A stretch of DNA of 15,000 bases from Deinococcus fonticola (lineage in GTDB: Bacteria > Deinococcota > Deinococci > Deinococcales > Deinococcaceae), in assembly GCF_004634215.1 (NCBI RefSeq), contig NZ_SMMH01000047.1:1-15000 (forward strand), in the 5' to 3' direction. Positions 1 through 5,812 of the stretch are shown piece by piece. Each line of letters begins with the position of its first letter. Position 1 is the first letter of the stretch. The position numbers and the translations under genes were made by a program. The notes below the pieces were generated by a model. It ran no database searches, was not told the DNA's origin, and worked only from the letters and a program-made list of their open reading frames with translations.

Positions 1-37
1 AGCGTTCACCCTGAGCCAGAATCAAACTCTCCAAATA
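1..37 (-). rRNA. 16S ribosomal RNA, 5' end only
   Basis: Read on the minus strand, positions 31 to 1 give GAGAGTTTGATTCTGGCTC followed by AGGGTGAACGCT, the conserved start of bacterial 16S rRNA (the 27F primer region). The AGGGTGAACGCT form is typical of Deinococcota. By comparison with E. coli numbering the mature 5' end lies near position 37. The rest of the gene runs off the left edge of the window. Confidence 0.95.
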
Positions 38-257
38 ATGGTTTCAAATCAGCCCAAGGGCTGTATTGAACAAGTTGATCCAAGGTCAGTCTTCACTTCG
101 CTTGGCTTGCCCCGTAGGGCTTGTGTGTGAACCCGAAGGTTCCTTGCGCGAATCTGGAGCCGACCTCGCGGTCAGCCGCTCGCTCACCCTGTCGGGTGTT
201 CCTGCTCTCGCTTTTGCTGCTCTTCTTTTTTCATTCTGCTCGCCTCGCGTTCGAGGC
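38..257 (-). other. 16S rRNA precursor leader
   Basis: About 220 nt lie between the predicted transcription start and the mature 16S end. The leader would begin with a perfect 6-bp hairpin, GCCTCG-aacg-CGAGGC on the minus strand (242-257), at or within a base or two of the predicted start. No tRNA gene and no convincing boxA antitermination site was found. Short frames read on either strand here have no recognisable product and no ribosome binding site, so the stretch is treated as untranslated precursor RNA. Confidence 0.6.
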
Positions 258-263
258 TCAGAA

Positions 264-292
264 ACTATACGGGCCTGGCTTCAATCTGTCAA
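264..292 (-). promoter_or_regulatory. rRNA operon promoter
   Basis: On the minus strand a perfect -35 box TTGACA (287-292) is followed by a 17-bp spacer (270-286) and the -10 box TATAGT (264-269). This is the closest match to the vegetative sigma consensus in the window, as expected for an rRNA promoter. Transcription should begin near position 257. Confidence 0.85.
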
Positions 293-349
293 CTGCCCTG
301 CAGAGGTTCCGATCTTAATGTTCGTGCACCCTCTAGCCCCCCTTGGAAA

Positions 350-817
350 TTACCGCTTCAGCAGCACTGTTTCCTGAATTTTCAGGCCTTGCTCTAGCGC
401 TGTGCGGGCATGCCCGCGGGCAGCCTCCAGATCATGGTCGCGGTAGTTGCCGCACTCCAGTTCACTGACACCGGGAATTGGGCGGTCATGTCCGGCAGTG
501 TCCTTCAAGGCGGCTTCAAACGCTTTCAGGATGCCTTGCTCGTCGGGCTCACCGATAACCGCCATGTACATGCCAGTGCGGCAGCCCATCGGTGACACAT
601 CCACCACGTCTTGCACGTGGTCACGTAAATAACCCGCCAGCAGATGCTCGAGCGTGTGAATGGCGGCGGGATCGATGGCGCCCTGGTTGGGTTGCAGCAG
701 GCGCAGGTCGTACTTACTGATGGTATCGCCACGCGGAGTTTTCTTCGTTCCGGCGAGGCGGATATAGGGGGCTTTCACTTTGGTGTGATCCAGATCGAAC
801 GATTCCACGTTTGCCAT
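350..817 (-). CDS. luxS: S-ribosylhomocysteine lyase LuxS
   Basis: LuxS cleaves S-ribosylhomocysteine into homocysteine and DPD, the precursor of autoinducer-2, in the activated methyl cycle of the cytoplasm. The protein has 155 residues, the normal family length. The metal site is visible as HTLEH (His54, Glu57, His58) together with Cys122 in the [11 protein letters not shown] segment; the conserved Cys79 lies in [10 protein letters not shown]. The N-terminus [20 protein letters not shown] is the typical family start, so the ATG at 817 is preferred over an in-frame ATG 21 bases upstream. There is no Shine-Dalgarno before this ATG, but a GATAAT box ends 6 nt upstream, suggesting a leaderless mRNA. 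It is divergent from lspA. Confidence 0.97.
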   Translation of the reverse strand: MANVESFDLDHTKVKAPYIRLAGTKKTPRGDTISKYDLRLLQPNQGAIDPAAIHTLEHLLAGYLRDHVQDVVDVSPMGCRTGMYMAVIGEPDEQGILKAFEAALKDTAGHDRPIPGVSELECGNYRDHDLEAARGHARTALEQGLKIQETVLLKR

Positions 818-823
818 GCCGGT

Positions 824-852
824 ATTATCGCGCTGCACAGGCGCACAGACCA
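824..852 (-). promoter_or_regulatory. luxS leaderless promoter
   Basis: On the minus strand GATAAT (824-829) ends 6 nt before the luxS ATG, which places the transcription start on or next to the start codon. The -35 position at 17-bp spacing (847-852) reads TGGTCT and is a poor match. No Shine-Dalgarno is present, which supports a leaderless arrangement. Confidence 0.5.
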
Positions 853-859
853 GTCGGCG

Positions 860-887
860 TTTCTCTCATCGGCCCCTCCTCTATACT
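860..887 (+). promoter_or_regulatory. lspA leaderless promoter
   Basis: TATACT (882-887) is a near-consensus -10 box that ends 7 nt before the GTG at 895. The -35 region (860-865, TTTCTC at 16-bp spacing) is weak. It lies within about 10 bp of the -35 region of luxS on the other strand, so the two genes share a compact back-to-back promoter region of 77 bp. Confidence 0.6.
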
Positions 888-894
888 GCGCGGC

Positions 895-1425
895 GTGTCT
901 CGTACCGGCCCTTCCCGTTTTCCAGTGTGGTTTCCCATCGTCCTGGCAGGTCTCCTGATCGTGGCAGACCAGGCGCTGAAAGCGTGGGCACTGGCCAACC
1001 TGAAGTTCGGAGAGTCGCCGATTCCAGTTATTCCTGGGCTGCTCGACTGGGTCTTGACGTTCAATACAGGCGCGGCCTGGAGCATGTTCAGCGGCAGCGC
1101 GAAAATTCTGGCGGTGGGCCGGCTGCTGGTGGGTCTGGGGATTCTGGTTTATCTGTACGTGCGGCCTCAGCCCCGTTTCCTGACGGTCGTGCTCTCGATG
1201 ATCTCTGCCGGGGCCATCGGCAATGCCATCGACGGCATCCTGAAGGGCCAGGTCACCGATATGATTCACGCGCCGTTTCTAAGTGCTATTACCCGCCTCA
1301 TCAACGGCTCCAGCTTTCCGATTTTCAATCTGGCGGACAGCTGCGTGGTGATCGGTACAATTCTGCTGCTGGTGGCCAGCCTGCTTCCCGACAAGAAGAG
1401 TTCACCGGCCACACGCCAGCCATAA
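895..1425 (+). CDS. lspA: Signal peptidase II (lipoprotein signal peptidase)
   Basis: This is the inner-membrane aspartyl protease that removes the signal peptide from prolipoproteins after lipidation. The 176-residue product has the usual four hydrophobic segments (about 11-29, 68-90, 94-115 and 143-165). Visible family motifs are ADQ near residue 25, FNTGAAWS (57-64), AGAIGN (105-110) and the two catalytic aspartates, Asp122 in VTDMIH and Asp148 in FNLADS. The open frame extends upstream to an ATG at 811, but that would overlap luxS antisense and put the promoter inside the gene. The GTG at 895, 7 nt after a TATACT box, gives a normal-length protein and is chosen as a leaderless start. A strong hairpin follows the stop codon directly. 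Confidence 0.93.
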   Translation: MSRTGPSRFPVWFPIVLAGLLIVADQALKAWALANLKFGESPIPVIPGLLDWVLTFNTGAAWSMFSGSAKILAVGRLLVGLGILVYLYVRPQPRFLTVVLSMISAGAIGNAIDGILKGQVTDMIHAPFLSAITRLINGSSFPIFNLADSCVVIGTILLLVASLLPDKKSSPATRQP

Positions 1426-1449
1426 AAAACCCCCTCCGGTTGGAGGGGG
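1424..1449 (-). terminator. Terminator between lspA and rpmB
   Basis: A perfect 8-bp stem, CCCCCTCC (1430-1437) and GGAGGGGG (1442-1449), closes a 4-nt loop. Read on the minus strand it is followed by a run of T residues (complement of 1424-1429), so it is a strong intrinsic terminator for rpmB. On the plus strand only ATTCT follows, so termination of lspA there is probably weaker, although the stem begins 5 nt after the lspA stop codon. Confidence 0.85.
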
Positions 1450-1469
1450 ATTCTAACGGGTTATACCGT

Positions 1470-1685
1470 TCAGCTCAGGCTTTTGCGGCACTTGCTGCAC
1501 ACGCGAATGCGCAGGCTCACGCCGTTACGGGTCACGTTCAGGGGTTGCAAGTTGGGCTTCTGGCTGCGCTTGGAGACCCCGGTCACTTTACGTCCTACCC
1601 CGCCAGCTGCGCGGGCCTTACCACGGCGGATGACCGAGTTAACCACGATCGGCCCCTTACCGCACACTTCACATACTTTCGCCAT
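1470..1685 (-). CDS. rpmB: 50S ribosomal protein L28 (bL28)
   Basis: L28 is a small protein of the large ribosomal subunit. The 71-residue product begins [20 protein letters not shown] and continues with the basic, glycine-rich [10 protein letters not shown] segment typical of the family. It carries two CxxC pairs (Cys5/Cys8 and Cys63/Cys66), the zinc-ribbon form of L28 rather than the cysteine-free form. The open frame extends 65 codons upstream, but the ATG at 1685 is preceded by AAGGAG at good spacing and matches the family N-terminus. It stands alone, without the rpmG gene often found beside it, and ends at a strong terminator. Confidence 0.96.
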   Translation of the reverse strand: MAKVCEVCGKGPIVVNSVIRRGKARAAGGVGRKVTGVSKRSQKPNLQPLNVTRNGVSLRIRVCSKCRKSLS

Positions 1686-1784
1686 GTTGATCGCTCCTTC
1701 TTGAGTCTGAACCGTGCTTTTTCCCGTTCGCGCACCCTTTTTGCGGGCGTCGGCGAGGCCGGGCGAGGCCAGACAAGCCTTCCG

Positions 1785-1813
1785 ACTGTAGCACAAGTCA
1801 GGCCTCGACAAAA
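1785..1813 (-). promoter_or_regulatory. Possible rpmB promoter
   Basis: On the minus strand TACAGT (1785-1790) could be a -10 box, with TTTTGT at 17-bp spacing (1808-1813) as a weak -35. The transcript would have a leader of about 95 nt before rpmB. An inverted repeat, GGCCTC (1801-1806) and GAGGCC (1814-1819), overlaps the -35 region. Confidence 0.4.
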
Positions 1814-1848
1814 GAGGCCCATCCACCAAGCAGAAAGAGCCACGCACG

Positions 1849-1877
1849 AAAAACCGGATTCCACTGGGGAACCCGGT
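1849..1877 (-). terminator. Terminator after the GlsB/YeaQ-like gene
   Basis: On the minus strand ACCGGGTTCC (1877-1868) pairs with GGAATCCGGT (1862-1853) through ten pairs including one G-T, with a 5-nt loop, and is followed by TTTTT (1853-1849). It lies about 20 nt after the stop codon at 1898 and separates that gene from rpmB. Confidence 0.8.
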
Positions 1878-1897
1878 CAAGGTAAAGTTGCTGGGGG

Positions 1898-2158
1898 TTA
1901 GCGCAGGATACGCAGGGCCTTGAGGATAGCGATCAGGACGACGCTACCGATGGTGCCCCAGATGATGCTGCCCAGCAGACCGTTGAAGTTGGCGCCGAGG
2001 GGCAGCAGGCTGCCGAAGAGGAAGTTGGCGAGTACCGCACCGACGATCCCGATGATGATGTTGGCGAATGCGCCCTGCTGAGCGTCCGTTTTCATGATCA
2101 TGCTAGCCAGCCAACCGCAGAGTGCGCCAATAATAATTGCTCCAAGCCATCCAGTCAT
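1898..2158 (-). CDS. GlsB/YeaQ/YmgE family membrane protein
   Basis: This small integral membrane protein of 86 residues belongs by appearance to the transglycosylase-associated (GlsB/YeaQ/YmgE) family. The signs are the N-terminal [20 protein letters not shown], the glycine-rich [16 protein letters not shown] segment and a third hydrophobic helix, [20 protein letters not shown], ending in a short basic tail. Members are often stress-induced; the biochemical role is not settled and the transglycosylase label is historical. The ATG at 2158 is preceded by GGAGG at 7-nt spacing, so the 28-codon upstream extension of the frame is not used. It is a single-gene unit ending in its own terminator. 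Confidence 0.9.
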   Translation of the reverse strand: MTGWLGAIIIGALCGWLASMIMKTDAQQGAFANIIIGIVGAVLANFLFGSLLPLGANFNGLLGSIIWGTIGSVVLIAILKALRILR

Positions 2159-2517
2159 TGTGTTTCCTCCATTCAGTCGATGAGTTGATTGCGTGCAACG
2201 ACGTTCGCTGTCGAGGTCGAGCGCAGTCCGTTGTGATGGCACAATGAGACTTGCCTGCCCCCACTAATGTGCATCGACGCACTTTCTGAACAGGTGGGCA
2301 AGATACCGAGAGCCTACGCCAATTTTGCGTTAAGAACGCCATGAGAATTTCTCCTCAATCCACTCATTTATGGAATTTTTAAAGGCCTAGCACAGCGTAA
2401 ATTGCGGCTTTGAGCAACGCGTTGTGTTCAGGCCTTTGTCTCAACTTTCTAGTCTGAGAAAACGTGAGGCGCGTTAGCATAAGCCCCATCCTGTTGTCCC
2501 TGGAGGCCCCAGTAACC
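2159..2517. other. Gene-free stretch between GlsB-like gene and thrB region
   Basis: About 360 bp without a convincing gene. It holds a short perfect inverted repeat, GCGTT-aag-AACGC (2327-2339), the long imperfect hairpin described at 2381-2437, and a weaker TCTCA/TGAGA repeat (2439-2443 and 2455-2459). Base composition is more AT-rich between about 2320 and 2460. No clear -35/-10 pair for thrB or for the GlsB-like gene could be chosen with confidence. Confidence 0.5.
2381..2437. repeat. Long imperfect inverted repeat upstream of thrB
   Basis: AAAGGCCT (2381-2388) is perfectly matched by AGGCCTTT (2430-2437). Inside, CACA (2391-2394) pairs with TGTG (2423-2426), GCG (2395-2397) with CGC (2418-2420), and TTGC (2402-2405) with GCAA (2414-2417), leaving an 8-nt loop. 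That is 19 pairs in a 57-bp structure. No T-run follows on either strand, so it does not look like an intrinsic terminator. It could be a leader structure for thrB or a small dispersed repeat. Confidence 0.5.
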
Positions 2518-2616
2518 ATGCGCCCATCACACGCCCTTTTTCGTTCAGAGTTGTTTACCGTGCCGCTGCTCGGGGTTCCGGCACGGTTGCTGCGGGCCGG
2601 GTGGCCCCAGGCATGA
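2518..2616 (+). CDS. Possible 32-residue ORF coupled to thrB
   Basis: An ATG at 2518 opens a 32-codon frame beginning [13 protein letters not shown] and rich in Leu, Arg and Pro. Its TGA stop (2614-2616) overlaps the thrB ATG in an ATGA arrangement, the usual form of translational coupling. GGAGG (2502-2506) lies 11 nt before the ATG, rather far for a Shine-Dalgarno. The peptide has no run of threonine or isoleucine codons, so it is not a classical thr attenuator leader. No family is recognised, and it may be chance; the main support is the overlap and the lack of a good ribosome binding site for thrB itself. Confidence 0.3.
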   Translation: MRPSHALFRSELFTVPLLGVPARLLRAGWPQA

Positions 2617-3530
2617 CCACCCCCGCTTTTACCGTGCGGGCGCCGGCGTCCAGCGCCAACCTGGGACCGGGCTTCGATAGCCTGGGCCTCAGCGTGCCGC
2701 TGTTCACCACCCTGCACGTCACGCCGCAGGCCACCACCGAAGTCGTCCCACGCGGCGAGGAACTGGCCGCCACGCCCGCCGACGAGAGCAACTACATCTA
2801 TCAGGCCATGCGGTTGGCGGCCAGACGCGCTGGGCGCAACCTGCCCCCGGCCCGCATTGAAATAGAGACGGAAGTGCCGCTGGCGCGTGGCCTGGGTTCC
2901 AGTGCAGCGGCGCTGGTGGCCGGTGTGGTGGCCGGCAACGAACTGCTGGGCCGCCCCCTGCGCGACGAGGATGTGCTGGACGTGACTGCCCGCGAGGAAG
3001 GCCACCCGGACAACGTGGCCCCGGCGCTGTTCGGCGGCATCGTGATCGCCACGCTGGACAAGCTGGGTACGCACTACGTGCGTCTCGACCCTCCTGCGAA
3101 TCTGGGGGTGACTGTCCTGATCCCTGACTTTGAACTGTCGACCAGCAAGGCCCGCGCCGTGCTACCCAAGGAGTACAGCCGCGCCGACGCCGTTCACGCG
3201 CTCTCACACGCCGCACTGCTGGCGGCGTCCCTGAGTGTGGGACGGCTCGACCTGCTGCGCCACGCCATGCAGGACTACATTCACCAGATCTGGCGAGCCC
3301 CCCTGGTGCCGGGCCTCAGCGACATTCTGGAAGACGCGCACCGGTTCGGGGCACTGGGCGCGGCCCTGAGTGGCGCTGGCCCCACCGTACTGTGCTTCCA
3401 CGACACGCGTGAACCCACCCTTCCTCTGCACGAGTACCTGCACGGCGTCATGAACCGTAACGGCCTGACCGGGCGCGTTCTGGATCTTCCCATCGACACG
3501 GCGGGAACCGTGGTGACCCGTCACTCCTGA
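2613..3530 (+). CDS. thrB: Homoserine kinase ThrB
   Basis: ThrB phosphorylates homoserine with ATP to O-phosphohomoserine, the step before threonine synthase. The product has 305 residues, normal for this GHMP-kinase family. The N-terminal strand carries [16 protein letters not shown], the ATP loop is [16 protein letters not shown] at about residues 89-104, [14 protein letters not shown] follows, and the C-terminal GHMP motif is [15 protein letters not shown]. The ATG at 2613 is chosen because [20 protein letters not shown] fits the family; a GTG at 2601 in the same frame is possible. Neither has a good Shine-Dalgarno. The gene is not beside thrA or thrC here. Its last 10 bases overlap the convergent regulator gene. 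Confidence 0.94.
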   Translation: MTTPAFTVRAPASSANLGPGFDSLGLSVPLFTTLHVTPQATTEVVPRGEELAATPADESNYIYQAMRLAARRAGRNLPPARIEIETEVPLARGLGSSAAALVAGVVAGNELLGRPLRDEDVLDVTAREEGHPDNVAPALFGGIVIATLDKLGTHYVRLDPPANLGVTVLIPDFELSTSKARAVLPKEYSRADAVHALSHAALLAASLSVGRLDLLRHAMQDYIHQIWRAPLVPGLSDILEDAHRFGALGAALSGAGPTVLCFHDTREPTLPLHEYLHGVMNRNGLTGRVLDLPIDTAGTVVTRHS

Positions 3531-4171
3531 GGGCCGTCGCGCACCAGGAAGATGCCAGTCAGGTAGTGTTCCTCGCCCCCTGCCGGGCGACTGAGGTAAG
3601 GCTCTAGAAGTTGAACGAGTTGCCGCTGCAAGGTTCGGGCTTCCTGCCGCGTGAGTTTCAGCAGGTTCCAGCCCGAGAGCATCAGGGGCGAGGCATCAGA
3701 GAACTGTTCCAGCAGCTCGCCTTCAGCGGAAGTGATCGAGTAGTACCGCTCGCCGGAAGGCAGCAAGCCCGTGCGCGTGCCCCAGCCGGGAGGCAGTTCG
3801 CAGCGCAGGGTATGTGCAAGGTTGGTATTGAAGCGCTCCAGATGGGCCTGACGGTTGAGCTCCCCGATCTGTTCCAGGCCCAGCACGCTGAACGGCACGA
3901 AGAACTCCGCCGGGGCGCAGTAGTAGCGGATGGCGCGCCCGGCCCGCTTCACCTGCCGGGTTTCTTGCAGCAACTTCAGGGCCACAAAGCGCCTGGCAAT
4001 TTTGTACATGGCGGGCACACTCAGGCCCAGTTGCGCCGCCGCGTCCGTGATACTTATTTCGCGGCCCATGAACGGGGCAAGCCGCCTCAGCTGCGTGCGG
4101 TCGGTAATGATCCGCGCCTGTTGCAGGTCGGAAATCACGACGGCTTCACTACTTCCCTGGCGGCCTTGCAT
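3521..4171 (-). CDS. Winged-helix (ArsR-like) transcriptional regulator
   Basis: The 216-residue product has an N-terminal helix-turn-helix, recognisable as [20 protein letters not shown] (about residues 39-58), followed by a likely wing ([13 protein letters not shown]). The C-terminal 130 residues resemble nothing I recognise and may sense a ligand or dimerise. The ATG at 4171 is preferred over the ATG at 4213. A TAAGCT box ends 7 nt upstream of 4171 with no Shine-Dalgarno, and the longer form would overlap the divergent hydrolase gene. The divergent hydrolase is the natural candidate target, by position only. Its stop codon overlaps the end of thrB by 10 bases in the convergent orientation. 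Confidence 0.8.
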   Translation of the reverse strand: MQGRQGSSEAVVISDLQQARIITDRTQLRRLAPFMGREISITDAAAQLGLSVPAMYKIARRFVALKLLQETRQVKRAGRAIRYYCAPAEFFVPFSVLGLEQIGELNRQAHLERFNTNLAHTLRCELPPGWGTRTGLLPSGERYYSITSAEGELLEQFSDASPLMLSGWNLLKLTRQEARTLQRQLVQLLEPYLSRPAGGEEHYLTGIFLVRDGPQE

Positions 4172-4207
4172 GGAAAACAGCTTACTTCCTACGCTGAAAC
4201 CATGAGA
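4166..4207. promoter_or_regulatory. Interlocked divergent leaderless promoters
   Basis: Plus strand: TTGCAT (4166-4171), 18-bp spacer, TACGCT (4190-4195), then 6 nt to the hydrolase ATG at 4202. Minus strand: TAAGCT (4179-4184), then 7 nt to the regulator ATG at 4171, with TCTCAT as a weak -35 (4202-4207). Each -35 region therefore lies on the start codon of the other gene, and the two -10 boxes are 5 bp apart, so RNA polymerase could hardly occupy both at once. Confidence 0.55.
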
Positions 4208-5323
4208 CGCCACCTGATTCCTTCACTGACCTTATGGCTGCTTGGTTCGCTCCTTCCTGTTCAGGCCCTGGGGGGGAGCGCGGCCATCACCTCCAGATCC
4301 CTGACCCTCACGCTAGGCGACACCACCAGCAAGGCCGAACTGCTGTTGCCAGCAGGCAGCACGAAAGCGCCCCTGGTGCTGCTGATTCAGGGCACCGGGC
4401 CGGAAGACCGGAACGGCAGTTTCGTCACCTTCAGCGGCGTGCAGCAGGGTTCCCTGGGACAACTGGCCAATGTCCTGGCGGGGCAGGGGTTCGCGGTCAT
4501 GCGGTTCGACAAGCGGTACGCTGCGCTGACCTTCGACCCGAAAACCGCCCAGGCGGCGCAGGCAAGTTACGAGAAACTGAGCATGAAAGACCTGCTGGCC
4601 GACGCCCGCACTGCCCTGAATACTGCCAAGATGCAACCGGGCGTGGACAGCAGCCGGGTCTTCGTGTACGGCTGGAGCGAGGGCAGCATTCTTGCCGCCC
4701 ACCTCGCTCTGGAAACTGGGGCAAAAGGCCTGATCGTGCAGGGGCCAGTGCTGGACAGTTACGCGGCCACCTTCACCAGGCAGTTCGGGCGGGTGGGCCT
4801 GAAGTACCTCAGCGCCTACGCCAAAGACGGCAAGATCGACCTGCAAGGCGTCATGGCGGCCCTGATGGGTCCGGGCAGTGGATTGGCCCGCACGCAAGCT
4901 CAACTGCTGCTGGCCCTGGACAGCACGCCGGACAACCCCAAGCTGAACACTTACTTCGATGCCAACAGGGACGGGCGGCTTGACCTGAAAGGTGAAGTGC
5001 TGCCTGCCCTCCAGGTAGGCTACCCGCAACTTCTGGACGGGTCGCCCAAGTACGGCGCGGTCGGCGGCCTGCCCGTCCTGGGCAAGCTGGCCCCGAAACT
5101 GCGGATGCCGGTGCTGATTCTTCAGGGCGAAAACGACGGCAACATCGACCCCGATGACGCGAAGAAGCTGAGTGCCCTGCTCCCGAAAACAAGCACGCTG
5201 AAACTGTACCCCGGCCTGGGCCATAGCCTCGGCAAGGCCGCTGACATCACGCAGGACAACTTCGCCCCCATGGAAACCGCGCCGATGAACGACATGGCGC
5301 AGTGGTTGAAAACCCTGAAGTGA
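4202..5323 (+). CDS. Secreted alpha/beta hydrolase
   Basis: The 373-residue protein begins with a signal peptide (MRRHLIPSLTLWLLGSLLPV, cleavage probably after VQALG) and is likely exported. The alpha/beta hydrolase fold is shown by LLIQGTGPEDRNG (oxyanion region, about 60-72), the nucleophile elbow YGWSEGS with Ser159, the acid in GENDGNID (Asp312) and the histidine in GLGHSLG (His341). It is probably an esterase or acyl-hydrolase; the substrate cannot be told. Between the nucleophile and the acid, in the cap region, residues 253-261 read DANRDGRLD, a calcium-loop-like motif. The frame is open upstream to 3611, but that part is antisense to the regulator gene. ATG 4202 follows a TACGCT box by 6 nt and starts directly with the signal peptide. 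Confidence 0.88.
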   Translation: MRRHLIPSLTLWLLGSLLPVQALGGSAAITSRSLTLTLGDTTSKAELLLPAGSTKAPLVLLIQGTGPEDRNGSFVTFSGVQQGSLGQLANVLAGQGFAVMRFDKRYAALTFDPKTAQAAQASYEKLSMKDLLADARTALNTAKMQPGVDSSRVFVYGWSEGSILAAHLALETGAKGLIVQGPVLDSYAATFTRQFGRVGLKYLSAYAKDGKIDLQGVMAALMGPGSGLARTQAQLLLALDSTPDNPKLNTYFDANRDGRLDLKGEVLPALQVGYPQLLDGSPKYGAVGGLPVLGKLAPKLRMPVLILQGENDGNIDPDDAKKLSALLPKTSTLKLYPGLGHSLGKAADITQDNFAPMETAPMNDMAQWLKTLK

Positions 5324-5329
5324 AGGAAT

Positions 5330-5800
5330 TTATCGGAAGGTTCGGCCACCCAGCAGCGCTTCCACCCCTTTCAGGTAAGCCTCGAAGGCGGCACTGAATT
5401 CGGGGGTGTCGTTCGGCCGACCGTCGGCCAATGGGTCACTGTTGCTGCCGCTGGCCTGCACATCGACATGGCGATCCTTGAGGCGCAGCGACCATTGGGT
5501 GCCATTCATAACCCGTGAATTAAAGTACTTTGGTCGCCAGCGCGAAACGCCAGCTCTTTCAACAGCACTCCGGAAGGCTTGCCATTGCGCTTCTGTGGGA
5601 CGAAGGGTGGCGTGAACAGTCGTTTTTCCGTGTCCACGCACGGAGTAGCGAAGTTCCCTGCCGTTCCAGTCCACGGTGTAGCTCTGCCCCAGAAATCCAC
5701 CTATGTAAGCCGTGAATTCCTGCGGAGCTCCTCTCGCGGCCTGGGCCATGCAGAAGACCGAACAACAGCCCAGGACTGTCGCCAGCATGATCCTCTGCAT
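5330..5800 (-). CDS. Small secreted protein of unknown function
   Basis: I do not recognise this family with certainty. The 156-residue product has an N-terminal export signal (MQRIMLATVLGCCSVFCMAQ); a lipobox reading VLGC is possible but poor, and cleavage after AQA or ARGA is as likely. The mature part has aromatic-rich strands and a helix, with the segments WQAFRSAVERAGVSRW, NGTQWSLRL and ASGSNSDP, and ends in a helical tail. The ATG at 5800 is chosen because GGGGG lies at a normal distance; a GTG at 5806 is too close to that site. The gene starts 12 nt after the stop of the binding-protein gene and should be co-transcribed with it. It ends 6 nt from the convergent hydrolase gene. Confidence 0.8.
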   Translation of the reverse strand: MQRIMLATVLGCCSVFCMAQAARGAPQEFTAYIGGFLGQSYTVDWNGRELRYSVRGHGKTTVHATLRPTEAQWQAFRSAVERAGVSRWRPKYFNSRVMNGTQWSLRLKDRHVDVQASGSNSDPLADGRPNDTPEFSAAFEAYLKGVEALLGGRTFR

Positions 5801-5812
5801 GGTCACGACCCC

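Noticed and set aside
66..377. 103- and 65-codon plus-strand frames in the rRNA leader
   Set aside because: They lie antisense to the rRNA precursor and promoter and have no ribosome binding site or known product.
1801..1819. GGCCTC/GAGGCC hairpin as a terminator
   Set aside because: No T-run follows on either strand, and a better terminator lies at 1849-1877. It is noted only as overlapping the rpmB promoter.
816..1901. 361-codon plus-strand frame crossing lspA, rpmB and the spacer
   Set aside because: It overlaps two clear genes and a terminator in other frames and has no motif.
2518..2616. Classical threonine attenuator leader peptide
   Set aside because: The short peptide has a single Thr codon and no Ile run, and no terminator with T-run lies between it and thrB.
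2379..3216. Long minus-strand frames opposite thrB
   Set aside because: Antisense shadows of a GC-rich gene; thrB carries the GHMP kinase motifs.
3611..4201. N-terminal extension of the alpha/beta hydrolase frame
   Set aside because: The extension is antisense to the winged-helix regulator and would bury the signal peptide inside the protein.
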